A stretch of DNA of 64,000 nt from NCBI GenBank assembly GCA_963753545.1, contig CAVWCQ010000004.1, forward strand, positions 124,001-188,000, given 5' to 3'. The number at the start of each line of letters is the position of its first letter. Position 1 is the first letter of the stretch. The position numbers and the translations under genes were made by a program. The notes under the pieces were generated by a model. The model saw nothing but the letters and a program-made list of their open reading frames with translations, was not told where the DNA came from and ran no database searches. This stretch comes from CAVWCQ01 sp963753545. Its GTDB lineage: Bacteria > Chloroflexota > Anaerolineae > Aggregatilineales > Aggregatilineaceae. This document shows, one piece after another, positions 18,031-28,888 of this stretch.

Positions 18031-18348
18031 TCAGGGAACACTCTTGACGGGGCGAGCGAGCTGATCAACTCGCGCCTCGAAATATTTAAATGTCACTTTC
18101 TGTACTTTCTGATCGCCCCGGCTGCTGGCAATTGCCCGGTCCATGTCTTTCATATTCGACTTCTCGACGAGGATAATGCTCAGCCCGGCATTCGGCAGCA
18201 AATACAGCGTGTGGTATTCATCCCAATATGTATTACGCCAAAATTCAACAGTGGATTGGGGGTCCAGGCGGAGAATCTCTTTGCGCGCGTCTTTCATTGA
18301 CATAGCGCTCAGCCGCTGAGCAAGCTGCTGGCGTTCAGATTCGTCCAT
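18031..18348 (-). CDS. Hypothetical protein
   Basis: 105 residues. Helical N-terminus (MDESERQQLAQRLSAMSMKDARKEIL) followed by an alpha/beta region with LDPQSTVEFWRNTYWDEYHT. GGAG lies eight bases before the ATG. No known domain. It sits 70 bases upstream of the cytochrome c gene on the same strand. Confidence 0.65.
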   Translation of the reverse strand: MDESERQQLAQRLSAMSMKDARKEILRLDPQSTVEFWRNTYWDEYHTLYLLPNAGLSIILVEKSNMKDMDRAIASSRGDQKVQKVTFKYFEARVDQLARPVKSVP

Positions 18349-18542
18349 AACTCATACTCCAGGTTGGGATTGCAGGCAAGGGCCGCTTATTTATTCAGCC
18401 TTGATTTTAACACAATGCCCGGCGCAGCTCCATGCAGGAACCGTCTTTCTCATCAAACTATTAGTTAGCTGGCGTGCGTGGCCTTTCGGCGCAGGGTAAG
18501 GTACAATTGTTTGTTCAGACACTTAGCACGGGCAGAACACCC

Positions 18543-19766
18543 ATGGCCGACACGTACACCGTCTACGAACTGACCGCGACCATCCGCGATCTGCTGGATG
18601 CGGATTGGCGCTTGCAGGATGTCTGGATTGAGGGCGAAGTGAGCAACTTCCGCCGCCACACATCCGGGCATCTCTATTTCACGCTCAAGGACGAACGCAG
18701 CGAACTGGCCTGCGTGATGTGGCGAGCGAGCGCGGCTTATCTGAACTTCGAGCCGCAGCATGGCGTCAGCGTGCTGGCTCATGGGCGGGTCAGCGTCTAT
18801 GAAGCACGCGGGCAGTACCAACTGGTCTGTGATACGCTTCAACCCGCCGGGTTAGGCCTGCTCAACCAACAATTTGAACGGCTGAAAGCCCAGTTGGAGC
18901 AGGAAGGGCTGTTCGACAGCGCGCGCAAACGGCCTATCCCCTTTTTCCCGCGCCGGATTGGGATCGTCACCTCAGCCACAACCGCCGCCTTCCAGGATAT
19001 GCAGAATGTGATCCGGCGGCGCTGCCCGGCAGTCCAATTGATTCTCAGCCCAACGCCCGTCCAGGGCAAAGACGCACCGCCCCAGATCATCGACGCGCTG
19101 CGCCGCCTGAATGAACGAGACGATATTGACGTGATCATCCTGGCGCGAGGCGGCGGCAGCCTGGAAGACCTGTGGTGCTTTAATGATGAATCGCTGGTGC
19201 GGGCTGTAGCCGCGTCGAAAATCCCGGTTGTGACCGGAGTCGGGCACGAGATCGACTTCACCCTGGTCGACTTTGCCGCCGACTATCGCGCCCCTACGCC
19301 GTCTGCTGCCGCCGAACTCGTAACACCGGACAGCATCGCTTTACGTACTAGTATTCGGAGTCTCGCCAACAAACTGAACGGCGAGATGGTGGCAAGCCTG
19401 GACAACTGGCGCGCGGGAACCGAGGCCGAGAGCCGCCTGCTGGCCCGTTTTTCGCCCCAGGTGCAAATCAACAATGCCCGGCAGCGCATTGACGATTGGA
19501 CGGCGCGGATGGACAGCGGGATGCAGCACCGTCTGGCCCGCCGCCGGGACCGGGTGACAGCAGCCGGGCGGGCACTCGAAGCTGCCAGCCCCAGCGCGCT
19601 GCTGCGGCGCGGATATGCCATGATTACGCGCAGCGACGGCACACGAGTCAGCAGTGTGCAGCAGGCCGCCGAAGGCACGACGATTTATATTACACTTCAG
19701 GACGGAAAACTCACCGCGTCTGTACGTGAGCGGACGGTGCGCGAGCGCACACAGGAAACAGAGTAG
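18543..19766 (+). CDS. xseA: Exodeoxyribonuclease VII large subunit
   Basis: 407 residues from ATG 18543. N-terminal OB-fold (WIEGEVSNFRRHTSGHLYFTLKD), then the catalytic domain with GIVTSATTAAFQDM and the conserved RGGGSLEDLWCFNDE, then the coiled-coil region that contacts the small subunit. With XseB it degrades single-stranded DNA in both directions. In most bacteria xseB follows directly; here a 4.3 kb kinase gene separates them. The coding sequence is intact. Confidence 0.96.
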   Translation: MADTYTVYELTATIRDLLDADWRLQDVWIEGEVSNFRRHTSGHLYFTLKDERSELACVMWRASAAYLNFEPQHGVSVLAHGRVSVYEARGQYQLVCDTLQPAGLGLLNQQFERLKAQLEQEGLFDSARKRPIPFFPRRIGIVTSATTAAFQDMQNVIRRRCPAVQLILSPTPVQGKDAPPQIIDALRRLNERDDIDVIILARGGGSLEDLWCFNDESLVRAVAASKIPVVTGVGHEIDFTLVDFAADYRAPTPSAAAELVTPDSIALRTSIRSLANKLNGEMVASLDNWRAGTEAESRLLARFSPQVQINNARQRIDDWTARMDSGMQHRLARRRDRVTAAGRALEAASPSALLRRGYAMITRSDGTRVSSVQQAAEGTTIYITLQDGKLTASVRERTVRERTQETE

Positions 19767-19774
19767 GCTTTAGA

Positions 19775-22700
19775 ATGGGTGAACAAAAAATAGTCATTGG
19801 TGGGCGCTACGAACTGGTCTCCCTGATCGGGCGGGGCGGCATGGGCGATGTCTACAAGGGCCTCGACACGCAGACGGGCGAGTGGGTCGCCGTTAAGCTG
19901 CTGCACAGCGATGTGCTTGCCGAAAACCCGAACCTGTTGGATCGCTTCAACCGCGAAGGGCAGGCGCTGGGCAAACTCAACCATCCCAATATCGTTAAGG
20001 TATTGGCGATGCTCGAAGAAAACGAGCAGCACTATCTGGTGATGGAATATGTGGGCGGTGGATCGCTGCGCGATCTGCTTGACGCGAAGGGCAGCATGCC
20101 CGTCGATGGCGTCCTCAATATTGCACTCGACCTGGCGGACGCCCTGACACGCGCTCACCGTTTGCAGATCATCCACCGCGATATTAAGCCCGATAATGTC
20201 CTGCTGGCCGAAGATGGCACCCCGCGCCTGACCGATTTTGGCGTGGCGCACCTGGGGGATCGCACACGGCTCACACAAACCGGCTCGGTGATTGGGACGT
20301 ATGCTTATCTCAGCCCGGAAGCCTGTAACGGCATGGACCTCGACGAACGAACCGATATCTGGTCGTTCGGCGTGATGCTCTACGAACTGCTCTCTGGAAA
20401 TCCTCCCTTTGATGAAAACAGCACCGCCGCCATCCTGACCGCGATCATGACTAAACCTGCTCCCGATCTGGCGCGGCGCTGCCCGGATGCCCCGCCGGAA
20501 CTGGTGGAGCTGATCGCCAAAATGCTCGAAAAGGACCGCAATCACCGGGTGAGCAGCGTGCGCGTGATCGGGGCCGAACTGGAAGCGCTCATTCGCCGCC
20601 TGGATACGCCCCTGCGCAGTCTCGTTCTGGGCACCGACAGCACGCCGTCGGCGCAGGGATCGCGCTTCGTCACACCGGAAGAGGAAGGTTCTACCCCGTC
20701 TGTTCCGGCCATGATCCGCAGCACACCGGGCCAGACACACGGCCTGTCCGTTTATCCAACCCCTTCCGGCGGAATTGCTGCCCCAACACCACCGACGGGC
20801 GAAACCGTCGTGCCGCGCTCGGATAAATGGAAGTGGATGGCCATCATGGTTGGCATCGTCGTGCTGTCCTGCACGATGATCCTGCTCACCGGGATGATCC
20901 TCACCGCCATATTTAACAACAAAGACAAAAAAAGCAGCAGCCAATCCCTCCCCGCCCTGCCCGATGCAGCCGCCATGATCGTCGGTCACGGGCAGGATAT
21001 GGAAACGTCCGGCCAGAAGCCGCTGACGATGCAAATCCACGTTGAGCCAGTCGGCCCGGATGAAACGATGGTGCTTGTCGCCCAGTTGGAGCCGCGTGAC
21101 CCAAACGCTGCCGATGTGACGGGGAGTGTGGTCGAAGCCCTGACAGAAACCCTGGAAGTGAATGTCCCCTTCTCCAATATCCGCATTCGCGAATTTCCGG
21201 CGGTCATTCGATCCAGTGAAGAAGCGATGCAGGCGGCCCAGATAGCAGAGGCAACGGTGGTGGTGTGGGGCAGTTACGACAGCAGCACGATCAGCCTGGA
21301 CATCCAGATCGGCGTGCTCGATCACTTCCCGGATAACAATATCCCGCTGGCGACGTTGGAACGGGCATCTAATATCCGCGTACGGCTGACCGATCCGCGC
21401 GAGGAGTCGATTGCCTCCTATGTGATGAGCATCATCGGCACCCTGCACGCTGCGTCGGGCGATGCGTTTGAAGGCATGCGGGCAATGGCCATTATGGACG
21501 CGATTGAAGCCAAACCCGCCGAGATTGTGAGCACAGGGGTAGCGAGCTATCTGCATCGTGCCGATCAACTGCTGATGGAAGACACAGCCCAGTCGCGGGA
21601 TCTGATCGATGAGGCGATTGCGCTGGATGCGGGCAATCCCGTGCTCTATATGTACCGCACGGTCGCCGATCAGCGGCTGGGAGATTTGGAAGCGGCCCGC
21701 CAGGATGTTGAAACAGCAGGGAGGCTCGGCCCGGCAAATTGGGCCATGCCCCGCATGCTGAAACTGAATGTCTCAACGAACGACAGCGATATTCTGGCGG
21801 AACTGGGAGCCATCATCGATCTGCGCCCGAACGACTGGTATCCGCTGTTCATCCGGGGATCCATGTATTATGCGATGGGCGAACTGGCAGCCGCCCAGGC
21901 CGACATGGACGCGGCAATCAAGCTCTCGCCCAATGCGAACTTCCCCTACGTGTATGGGGCGCTGATTGCCCTGCACGAGGGCCAGATCACCACTGCCGGG
22001 AATCTGATGGGGATCATTCTGACGCAGTTCCCCGACCCCTACTATATGAACCGGCTGGTTGCCGCGACCTTTGGCGAACAAAATCCCGGGCCGCAAGGGG
22101 TGATCATTTCAGCGATCAGCAATCTGGTCCTGGGCCGCTACGATCAGACATTGGCGGATGTCACAGCCGTGTTGGACGCCTTCCCCACGTCCGATTTTTA
22201 CGTCGTGCAGGGCTTTGCCTACTGCGGCCTGGGCGACTACGCGAACGCGGAGAACGCCTACACCACCGGCATCCAATACGATCCCTCGTTCATTTGGGCC
22301 TACCTGCTGCGCGCCGAAGTCCGCATGAAACAGCGCAAATATGACGAGGCGAGCAAGGATATCCTGATGGTGCAGGAGAACGACCAGGGCCAGTTTGGGT
22401 CGCTGGTCGAAGCAATCCAGACGGGCGAACTGAGCTGCGGCAACTTCTTCACCGAAGCCAATCCGCTGCTGCACATGGAGGAGCAGGGAACCCCTGTTCC
22501 TAACGCTGCGGTCACGCCAACTCCTGGCCCCACTGCCCAGGCGTCTCAGCCAACTCCAGTGATGGAGGAGGACCAGATCGCCCCCGTGGATGCAGGTCAA
22601 TACCTGGTACTGGTCGCTCAACTGGAACCGCTCAACGGGGTCGAACCGCGCGATGTCACCCGCTTCATTGTGGATGACCTGGAAGAAAATCTGGTAAACG

Positions 22701-24053
22701 AGGTGCCCGACTCCAGACTCGCCATCCGCGACTTTCCCGGCGAGATCACGTCGGATAGTGCCGCGCAGGATGCCGCCACAAGCAATGGGGCTACCGTGAT
22801 TGTCTGGGGCAACTACACGCCGGACTTCATCGAACTTGATATCCAGCTTGGCGTAACAACGGCCTTCCGGTACGTCACCTTTACGCACAGTACGCTCGAA
22901 CGATCCATGAATATCCGGGTGCGGATGACGAATGAGCGCGGCGAGTCGGTAGCGGTTTATGTCGCCAACATGATCAACATGCTGGCGGCTGCCGACGGCG
23001 ATTATTACGAAATTATCCGTTCGCTGGCAGTCCTGTCCGACCTGGATGTGACCAGCCCTGAGATCAGCGGGCAAAGTGTGGCGGCTCATCTGCACCGCGC
23101 CATCATGTCCTACCTCTCGCATCCGCAGACTGCCCTGGACGAAATCAACGCGGGGCTGGCGCTCGATGGCGGAAATCCCCTGCTTTATGCCTATCGCTGC
23201 GGCCTCTATTCCATTCAAAATGACGATGTGCGCAGCGATGTGGATCTGCAAACGGCGCAGCGGCTCGGCCCCGACAACTGGACGTTCCCGCTGTATATCA
23301 ACATTGGCGACGATTTCCAGGCGATGCTGGATCGCTACAGCGAAATCATCCGGCTGCGCCCCGCCGACTGGTATGGCTACTACAGCCGGGGCGAAGTTTA
23401 TTACATGCTGGGCAAAATCGATTCCGCCAGGGCAGACTTTGGCCGGGCCCTGTTACGCAGTCCGCAGGACAATTCGCCTTACCTGTTCGCCATGATCATC
23501 GCCCTGCACGACGGGCGGATGGCACAGGCGCAGGCCGCCATGCGCCTGATCCTGGACAAGTTCCCGAATCCGCTGCAAATCAAGCGCACGATTGAAGCCG
23601 TAACCGGCGAACAAAAGCTGGCTGGATTGGTCTCATCTATCGGAACGAACCTGCTCCTGGGCCAGTACCAGGACGTCGTAAGCGACACGGTAGAGGTAAC
23701 GGCCCCCATGATGGCCCAACCAAACGCGCTGCAACAAATCGCCAAAGAACCATCGGCCATGCTGATTGCAGGATCTGATGCTGTTCGAGGGATTGGCCTT
23801 CTGCAACCTGGGCTACGTCGAAAATGCCGATCTCGCCTATTCGCGGGCGCTGCTGCTCCAGCCGGATTATAAGCTGGCGGCTCTGCTGCGCAGCCAGATT
23901 CGCACGGGTGAGGCGGCACAGGCCGATCTGCAAGCGGCGCGCGATCACCACCTGGGAGCGGAATTTGACGCCTGGATCGACGGCTCGGTCAATGGGGCAC
24001 TAACCTGCCGCAATTTCTTTGACTTCGAGCCGGAACAGGTCCAGAATCAATAA
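19775..24053 (+). CDS. Membrane-anchored Ser/Thr protein kinase with two duplicated TPR modules (one frameshift)
   Basis: About 1,425 residues. PknB-like kinase at 10-270 with GRGGMGDVYKG, VAVKLL, HRDIKPDN and DFGVAHL, so all catalytic residues are present. After a linker, one transmembrane helix at about 351-376. Outside lie two homologous modules of roughly 460 residues (from about 431 and 942): each opens with a VLVAQLEP strand region and a VVWGxY segment, continues with TPR-like helices, and ends with an SCGNFF/TCRNFF motif. The frame breaks near 23775 and resumes in the next frame. It starts 8 bases after xseA and is followed by xseB. Confidence 0.92.
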
Positions 24054-24105
24054 GAGTGAAATCAACCGAATCGTTGGGGTAACCCCTACCAATGAAAGAC
24101 GTCGA

Positions 24106-24315
24106 ATGGCTGACTTAACCTTTGAACAGGCCTATGCCCGGCTGGAAGAAATCGTCACCCGGCTCGAGTTGGGCGATCTGTCGCTCGAAGATTCCGTCGC
24201 GCTGTACGAGGAAGGGCAAAAGATGGCCCGTTTGTGCGGCGACATGCTGGATTCTGCCGAACTGCGGGTGCAGCAGATCACAGCCGATGGCACCCTCGGA
24301 CCGCTGGACGAATAA
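24106..24315 (+). CDS. xseB: Exodeoxyribonuclease VII small subunit
   Basis: 69 residues from ATG 24106: LTFEQAYARLEEIVTRLELG and LEDSVALYEEGQKMARLC are the family's helical hairpin. It binds the XseA coiled coil. The stop overlaps the next start as TAATG at 24313-24317. Confidence 0.95.
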   Translation: MADLTFEQAYARLEEIVTRLELGDLSLEDSVALYEEGQKMARLCGDMLDSAELRVQQITADGTLGPLDE

Positions 24316-25065
24316 TGCCCAAACTTTCCCGGCAGGAGATCGTTGATCTCCTGCTCCAGTTACCCGAAAAACAAACCGCCGATTTTTCAGGGGCCGATCT
24401 CTCTGGCCTGAACCTGACGGCGCTCAATCTGTTGGGCGCAAATTTACAGGAAGCGAACCTCGCCGGGGCCGATCTGACCAGCATCAACTTGCAGGACGCG
24501 AACCTGATCGGCGCGAAAATGGAGGGCGCGGACCTGACCGATGCCAAACTGCTCTACACCAATCTGACCTACGCCGATCTGACCGATGCCCAGCTTACCG
24601 GGGCGGAACTGCGCGGCGCGAATCTAACCAACGCCAACATGGACGGGGCAATCCTGACCGGGGTCGATTTCCAGTCGGCGCGGCTGATCAGCACTTATCT
24701 CTCCGGCCTGGATCTGAGCGGGTTAAATCTGAGTTATGCCAAGCTGGTGAATGCTGATCTCACGGGGTCGTCGCTGGCCTATGCCAACCTGACTAACGCC
24801 GATCTGACCAATGCCCTGCTTGAAGGGGTCCGATCTCGCCTATGCGCGGCTGAATCATGCCAACCTGACCGGGGCGGATCTGCGTGGGGCGCGGATGATG
24901 GGCGTGGACCTATCCAGCGCGACGCTCACCGGAACGATCCTGCGCGGCGTCAAGCTGGATGGCAAAAACGTCGGTTATGCCAAACTCGCCGGGGCGCGAT
25001 TTAACGATGTGCCGCACAAACCCAAGCGCGGCGACTCCAGCCGCCCCTGGTGGAAAATCTGGTAG
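24315..25065 (+). CDS. Pentapeptide-repeat protein (one frameshift)
   Basis: About 250 residues of A(D/N)Lxx repeats that form a right-handed quadrilateral beta-helix, after an N-terminal helix (KLSRQEIVDLLLQLPEK). The repeats continue in another frame after a run of four G at 24826-24829, so one G is probably extra. Some family members mimic DNA and protect gyrase; most are of unknown role. The start overlaps the xseB stop, so it is coupled to the exonuclease VII operon. Confidence 0.88.
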
Positions 25066-25127
25066 TTGCTGAGGGCGTATTGCCATACGGCCAATATGCG
25101 TCAAGATAAGAAATAGACGTTGTTGGT

Positions 25128-25260
25128 AGCGGGCGCATACCTCACCCCGGCTGAACGGAAAAACATGTTCAGCCGACCCTCTCCCATCAAGTTGGAGAGG
25201 GTCAGTAGCTGGCGCTTAACGGCTTAAATTGACACGAATCGGGCGTATAACCATACGCCC
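25128..25260 (+). repeat. Family A repeat, copy A3 with extended tail
   Basis: GGGCGCATACCTCACCCCGG, a GGCTGAAC/GTTCAGCC hairpin, then CCCTCTCC/GGAGAGGG. The tail TTGACACGAATCGGGCGTA and a palindrome GGGCGTA-TACGCCC run up to the stop codon of the LLM oxidoreductase gene. Confidence 0.75.
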
Positions 25261-26163
25261 CTACGGTAAAATCGCCTTCGCCAGCGCCTCTAACCCGTCC
25301 AGATCATCCAGATCGAGCCATTGCAACATAAGGCGTTGGACTCCGGCTTCTTCCAGGCGATCCATCTGGGCGGCAAGGTCAGACGGTGTGCCCACGATCA
25401 TCCCGGGCAAATCGTCACGGTTTTTCCCTTCCAACTTGCGGTTGAGCGCGGATTGATCCCGCCCGAACACGATCCCGGTCATCAGCGTGCGGCGGACATC
25501 TGCGGGGCGGCGGTTTCTGGCGCGCAGTTGCTCATCCAGCAGAGCACAGCGCTCGCGGAAGGCGTCCGGCGTGAGATAAACCCCGTTCCACTCGCTGGCA
25601 AATTCCGCCGCGAGGCGCAGGGTGCGGCGCTTACCATTCCCACCAATCACAATGCGCGGCCCGCCGGGTCGCGCTGGACGCGGCAGCAGTACAGCATCAT
25701 GAAAATTAAAATACTGTCCCTTAAAAGTGAGAGGGTCCGGCTGTTGCAGCAGGTGGGTCATAATCCGCAGCAACTCTTCGAAGCGATCCATGCGCTTCCG
25801 TTCACCGAGCAATTTATGGCTGTAATTGCGGTGTTCGCGGACCTGCCAGCCCGCACCTAATCCCAATTGCAGCCGCCCGCCCGACAGATCATCAACGGCG
25901 CTTGCCATGCGGGCTGTGAACGCGGGATGGCGAAACGAAGTTGGCGTGACCAGCGGCCCAAACTCGATCCGGCTGGTGTGGCTGGCGAGCCACGTCAGCG
26001 AGACCCACAGTTCGAGGGAGTCCTGGTCGGGCGGGTTGGCATTGGTGAAATGGTCGGAGCGGTAAAGGCCCACGAATCCCAGGTCTTCGACGGCGCGGGC
26101 GATCCGCTGCCAGCGAGGCCACGTCAGGCCCATCTGCCCCTCAATCATGATCGCGTATTCCAT
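25261..26163 (-). CDS. LLM-class (F420-dependent type) oxidoreductase
   Basis: 300 residues from ATG 26163, which has GGGAGGGGAG in front of it. Luciferase-like TIM barrel: LGFVGLYRSDHF at the N-terminus, FGPLVTPTSFRHP, GRLQLGLGAGWQVREH, and RPGGPRIVIGGNGKRRTLRLAA. The pattern fits F420-dependent rather than FMN-dependent LLM enzymes, but the cofactor is inferred. Substrate unknown. Neighbours give no pathway hint. Confidence 0.88.
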   Translation of the reverse strand: MEYAIMIEGQMGLTWPRWQRIARAVEDLGFVGLYRSDHFTNANPPDQDSLELWVSLTWLASHTSRIEFGPLVTPTSFRHPAFTARMASAVDDLSGGRLQLGLGAGWQVREHRNYSHKLLGERKRMDRFEELLRIMTHLLQQPDPLTFKGQYFNFHDAVLLPRPARPGGPRIVIGGNGKRRTLRLAAEFASEWNGVYLTPDAFRERCALLDEQLRARNRRPADVRRTLMTGIVFGRDQSALNRKLEGKNRDDLPGMIVGTPSDLAAQMDRLEEAGVQRLMLQWLDLDDLDGLEALAKAILP

Positions 26164-26225
26164 TGTGTGCTCCCCTCCCATTATTGCGTGTGAATAAGTT
26201 TACGGAAAAGCGCCTGAAATGGGGA

Positions 26226-27817
26226 TTAGCCCCGTATCCGCCGCAGGATCATACGCGGGAACAGCGCCGCCTGCTCTACCTTGAGCAGCAGCGCCGCACC
26301 CCAGAAAATTGCTATCCCAATGATTCCCCCGCCGATGACTTCGATCAGCGGCAGATCGCCCAGCAGCGCCAACACACCCGCCACGACTCCCGCCATGATC
26401 AGCGCCGCCGCTAACGTCCGCCCCGCATTATTTAACACGCGACGATCATTGATCCCACCGATGCGCCGCCGCAGGATGATCCAGAGCGCATACTTTCAAC
26501 CGCCGTCGAAAGGGACATCGCCAGGGCCAGCCCGCCGAACGGTCCCCGCGCAAAATTCGTGCTGTCCGGGTAGCCGAGCGCGTAAATCAGGCCAATGCTG
26601 AGCACAATATTGAGCGCCATCGCCGCTGTGCCCACCTTGACGGGCGTCCAGGTATCGTGCAAGGCGAAGAAGGCCCGCACCAGAATTTCCAGCGTGGCGT
26701 GTCCCGCCAATCCGATGCTGAACAGGGCCAGCGCCCAGGCTGTTCCTGCCGTATCCGTGCGGGTCCATTCGCCGCGCTCGAACAGCAAGGCGATCAGGGG
26801 CCGGGCCAGCACCGCCAACCCTAACCCCGCCGGGATCGACAGGAATAACACGCTGCTTAAGGCATTGGATAGTGTGCGCCGGAACTCCTCGGTATCGTGT
26901 TCGGCACTCAGCGCGGAGAGCGTCGGGAAGACCGCCGTGCCGATGCTCTGTCCCAGCACGCCGAGTACGGTGAACATCAGGGCGAAGGCGACGCTCAGCG
27001 CGGCATTACTGCCTGCCGCCATACCAGACGCCAGCGCCGTATTGACCCAGAAATTGACCTGCACTACGCCCAGGCCAAGCACGCGCGGCCCCATCAGCAG
27101 CAGGACTTCGGACACGCCGGGGATGCTCAGATCGGGCAGAGGGCGGTAGCGGAATTTCAGCCGGAGCAGCGCCGGAACCTGGATCAGCATGTGCAGCAGC
27201 GATCCGAGGACCGCGCCCCAGGCCAGCCCATGTACGCCCCACAGCGGCGCGAAGATCAGTGCCCCGATGATCAGCCCAATGTTATACAGGCTGGGGGCCA
27301 ACGCGGGAGCCAGAAAATGTTGATGCGCGTTGAGGATGCCCATAAACAGCCCGCTGATCCCGAAGATGATCACCGTGACCAGCATAATCCGCATCAGTTC
27401 GGCGGTGAGCGCCTGCGTACTATCGGCGGCATCCGGCACGAGCAGCGTCCGCGCAATCGGCCCGGCGAAAATGAAGGCGATCAGCGCCAGCAGCCCGCCC
27501 GCGAGGATCAGCATGGTGAGCACGGCGTTCGCCAGCCGCCACGCCCCCCGCGAATCATCTGCCGCCAGAAAGCGCGTAAACACCGGGATAAAGGCCGATC
27601 CCAGCGCGCCGCCTGCTACCAGGACAAACAGCGTCTCCGGGACGCGCTGCGCCGCCACGAACGCATCCAGCCGCGCCCCTGCCCCAAACGCCGACGATAT
27701 CGCCGCCTGCCGGACGACGCCCAGCAGACCCGCCATCAGATAGGCCAGCATGACGATACTCGCGGCGCGGGCGATCTGCCTGCCGGATAGGGCGCGGGTG
27801 TTTGGCGTGTCGCTCAT
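26226..27817 (-). CDS. murJ: Lipid II flippase MurJ (one frameshift)
   Basis: About 530 residues with 14 predicted hydrophobic helices. The N-terminal GLLGVVRQAAISSAFGAGA and FVLVAGGALGSAFIPVF segments are MurJ/MviN signatures. MurJ moves the peptidoglycan precursor lipid II across the membrane. The main frame ends at 26432, but the last two helices (LNNAGRTLAAALIMAGVVAG and what follows) continue in another frame to 26226; the break is at about 26490 next to VESALWIILRRR. Confidence 0.93.
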
Positions 27818-27855
27818 AAATGTTTCTACTTTCTGGTTGAAAAGGAAAAAACAGA

Positions 27856-27909
27856 TTTACCGCAAAGAGCGCAAAGGCGCAAAGAAAAGCAAAAGAAAGG
27901 CAAGAAAAG
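27856..27909 (+). repeat. Family B GCAAAG repeat (B2)
   Basis: ACCGCAAAGAGCGCAAAGG with further GCAAAG units, between the start of murJ and the stop of the DUF2085 gene. Relative to the DUF2085 gene it has the opposite orientation from most other copies. Confidence 0.85.
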
Positions 27910-27914
27910 ATTTT

Positions 27915-28791
27915 TTACCCCGGCGGGGCGAAGCCGTCCCACGTCCCGGTCAGCATATAACGCAGCAGATCAATCGACCCGATCAGCATAAAGGCGAAAG
28001 CCAGTCCAGCCAGCGCAGGAATCCACAGATCGCCAGGGCGAAGCGCCGCGCCATCGCGCCGGAGCAGTGTCATAAACAGCACCGATCCGATCAGCACGAA
28101 CAGCACGACTACCGCCGCGCTGCTGATCAGCCCGAAGATCAGGAGCAAGGCCGGAACCTGGATCAGCACGGCGACACAAACCAGCGCCCCAATTATCCAC
28201 AGGGCGATCAATTCTTTCCAACTGCGCAGCGGCGCGGACGGTTCGGGCACAAACCACGCTGTCGAATTGAAGACAGGCAGCACCACGCTGATCATGGTCA
28301 GCCCGGCATACACCCCCGTGATCAGTCTAAACGAATTGCGCGGCTCATAGATCGGGTGGTAGAACGGGAATAAAGTCAGATAACTATTGATGCCGTCCGC
28401 CGCAATCGCCAGCCCCGTAATGGTCATGAGGGCCATGATCGTCCAGCTTCGGCAGGCGGCTGGATCGGATACGCCCGCTGGCCCCAAAGACGATCAGTCC
28501 CGTCGCCACACCCAGGTAAATTCCCGTGCAGCGTGCGCAGAGTGGCAGCGCATGCCCATAAGCGTGAAAGGATCGCTCCGAAATGCGGTGGCAGATGGCG
28601 TATCCGACCGCGTCCGCCTTGCCCTCCACGCTGAACGGCGTACCGATCAGCCACAGCGCCAGGATCAGCGCCGCCAGTCCAACGACGAACAGCGTTGTGA
28701 GACGCGAATAGGGCCGCATGAAGGACGGCGGGCGCGACGGATCGTCAAATTCGGGGGGATAGTCGGGTCTGCTCTCTGCTGATGATTCCAC
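27915..28791 (-). CDS. DUF2085 membrane protein (one frameshift)
   Basis: About 290 residues. After a Pro-rich N-terminus and one helix comes the DUF2085 signature CHRISERSFHAYGHALPLC followed by ARCTGIYLG, which carries conserved Cys and His residues. Several more membrane helices follow in another frame, so a base is wrong near 28450. Start is GTG at 28791. Function of DUF2085 is unknown; the Cys/His set suggests metal or redox chemistry. It lies upstream of murJ on the same strand. Confidence 0.85.
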
Positions 28792-28888
28792 TACGCCAAC
28801 CTGTCGAATCCAGTATACAAATCAACTTGCGCTATAATGCCAGTAAAGGCAGTCTTTTGCCAATCGAATTCCAGCAGGGGGCGGAGTC

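Noticed and set aside
19697..21568. Minus-strand frame of 623 codons
   Set aside because: Antisense shadow of the Ser/Thr kinase; composition rich in His, Arg and Gly, no motifs.
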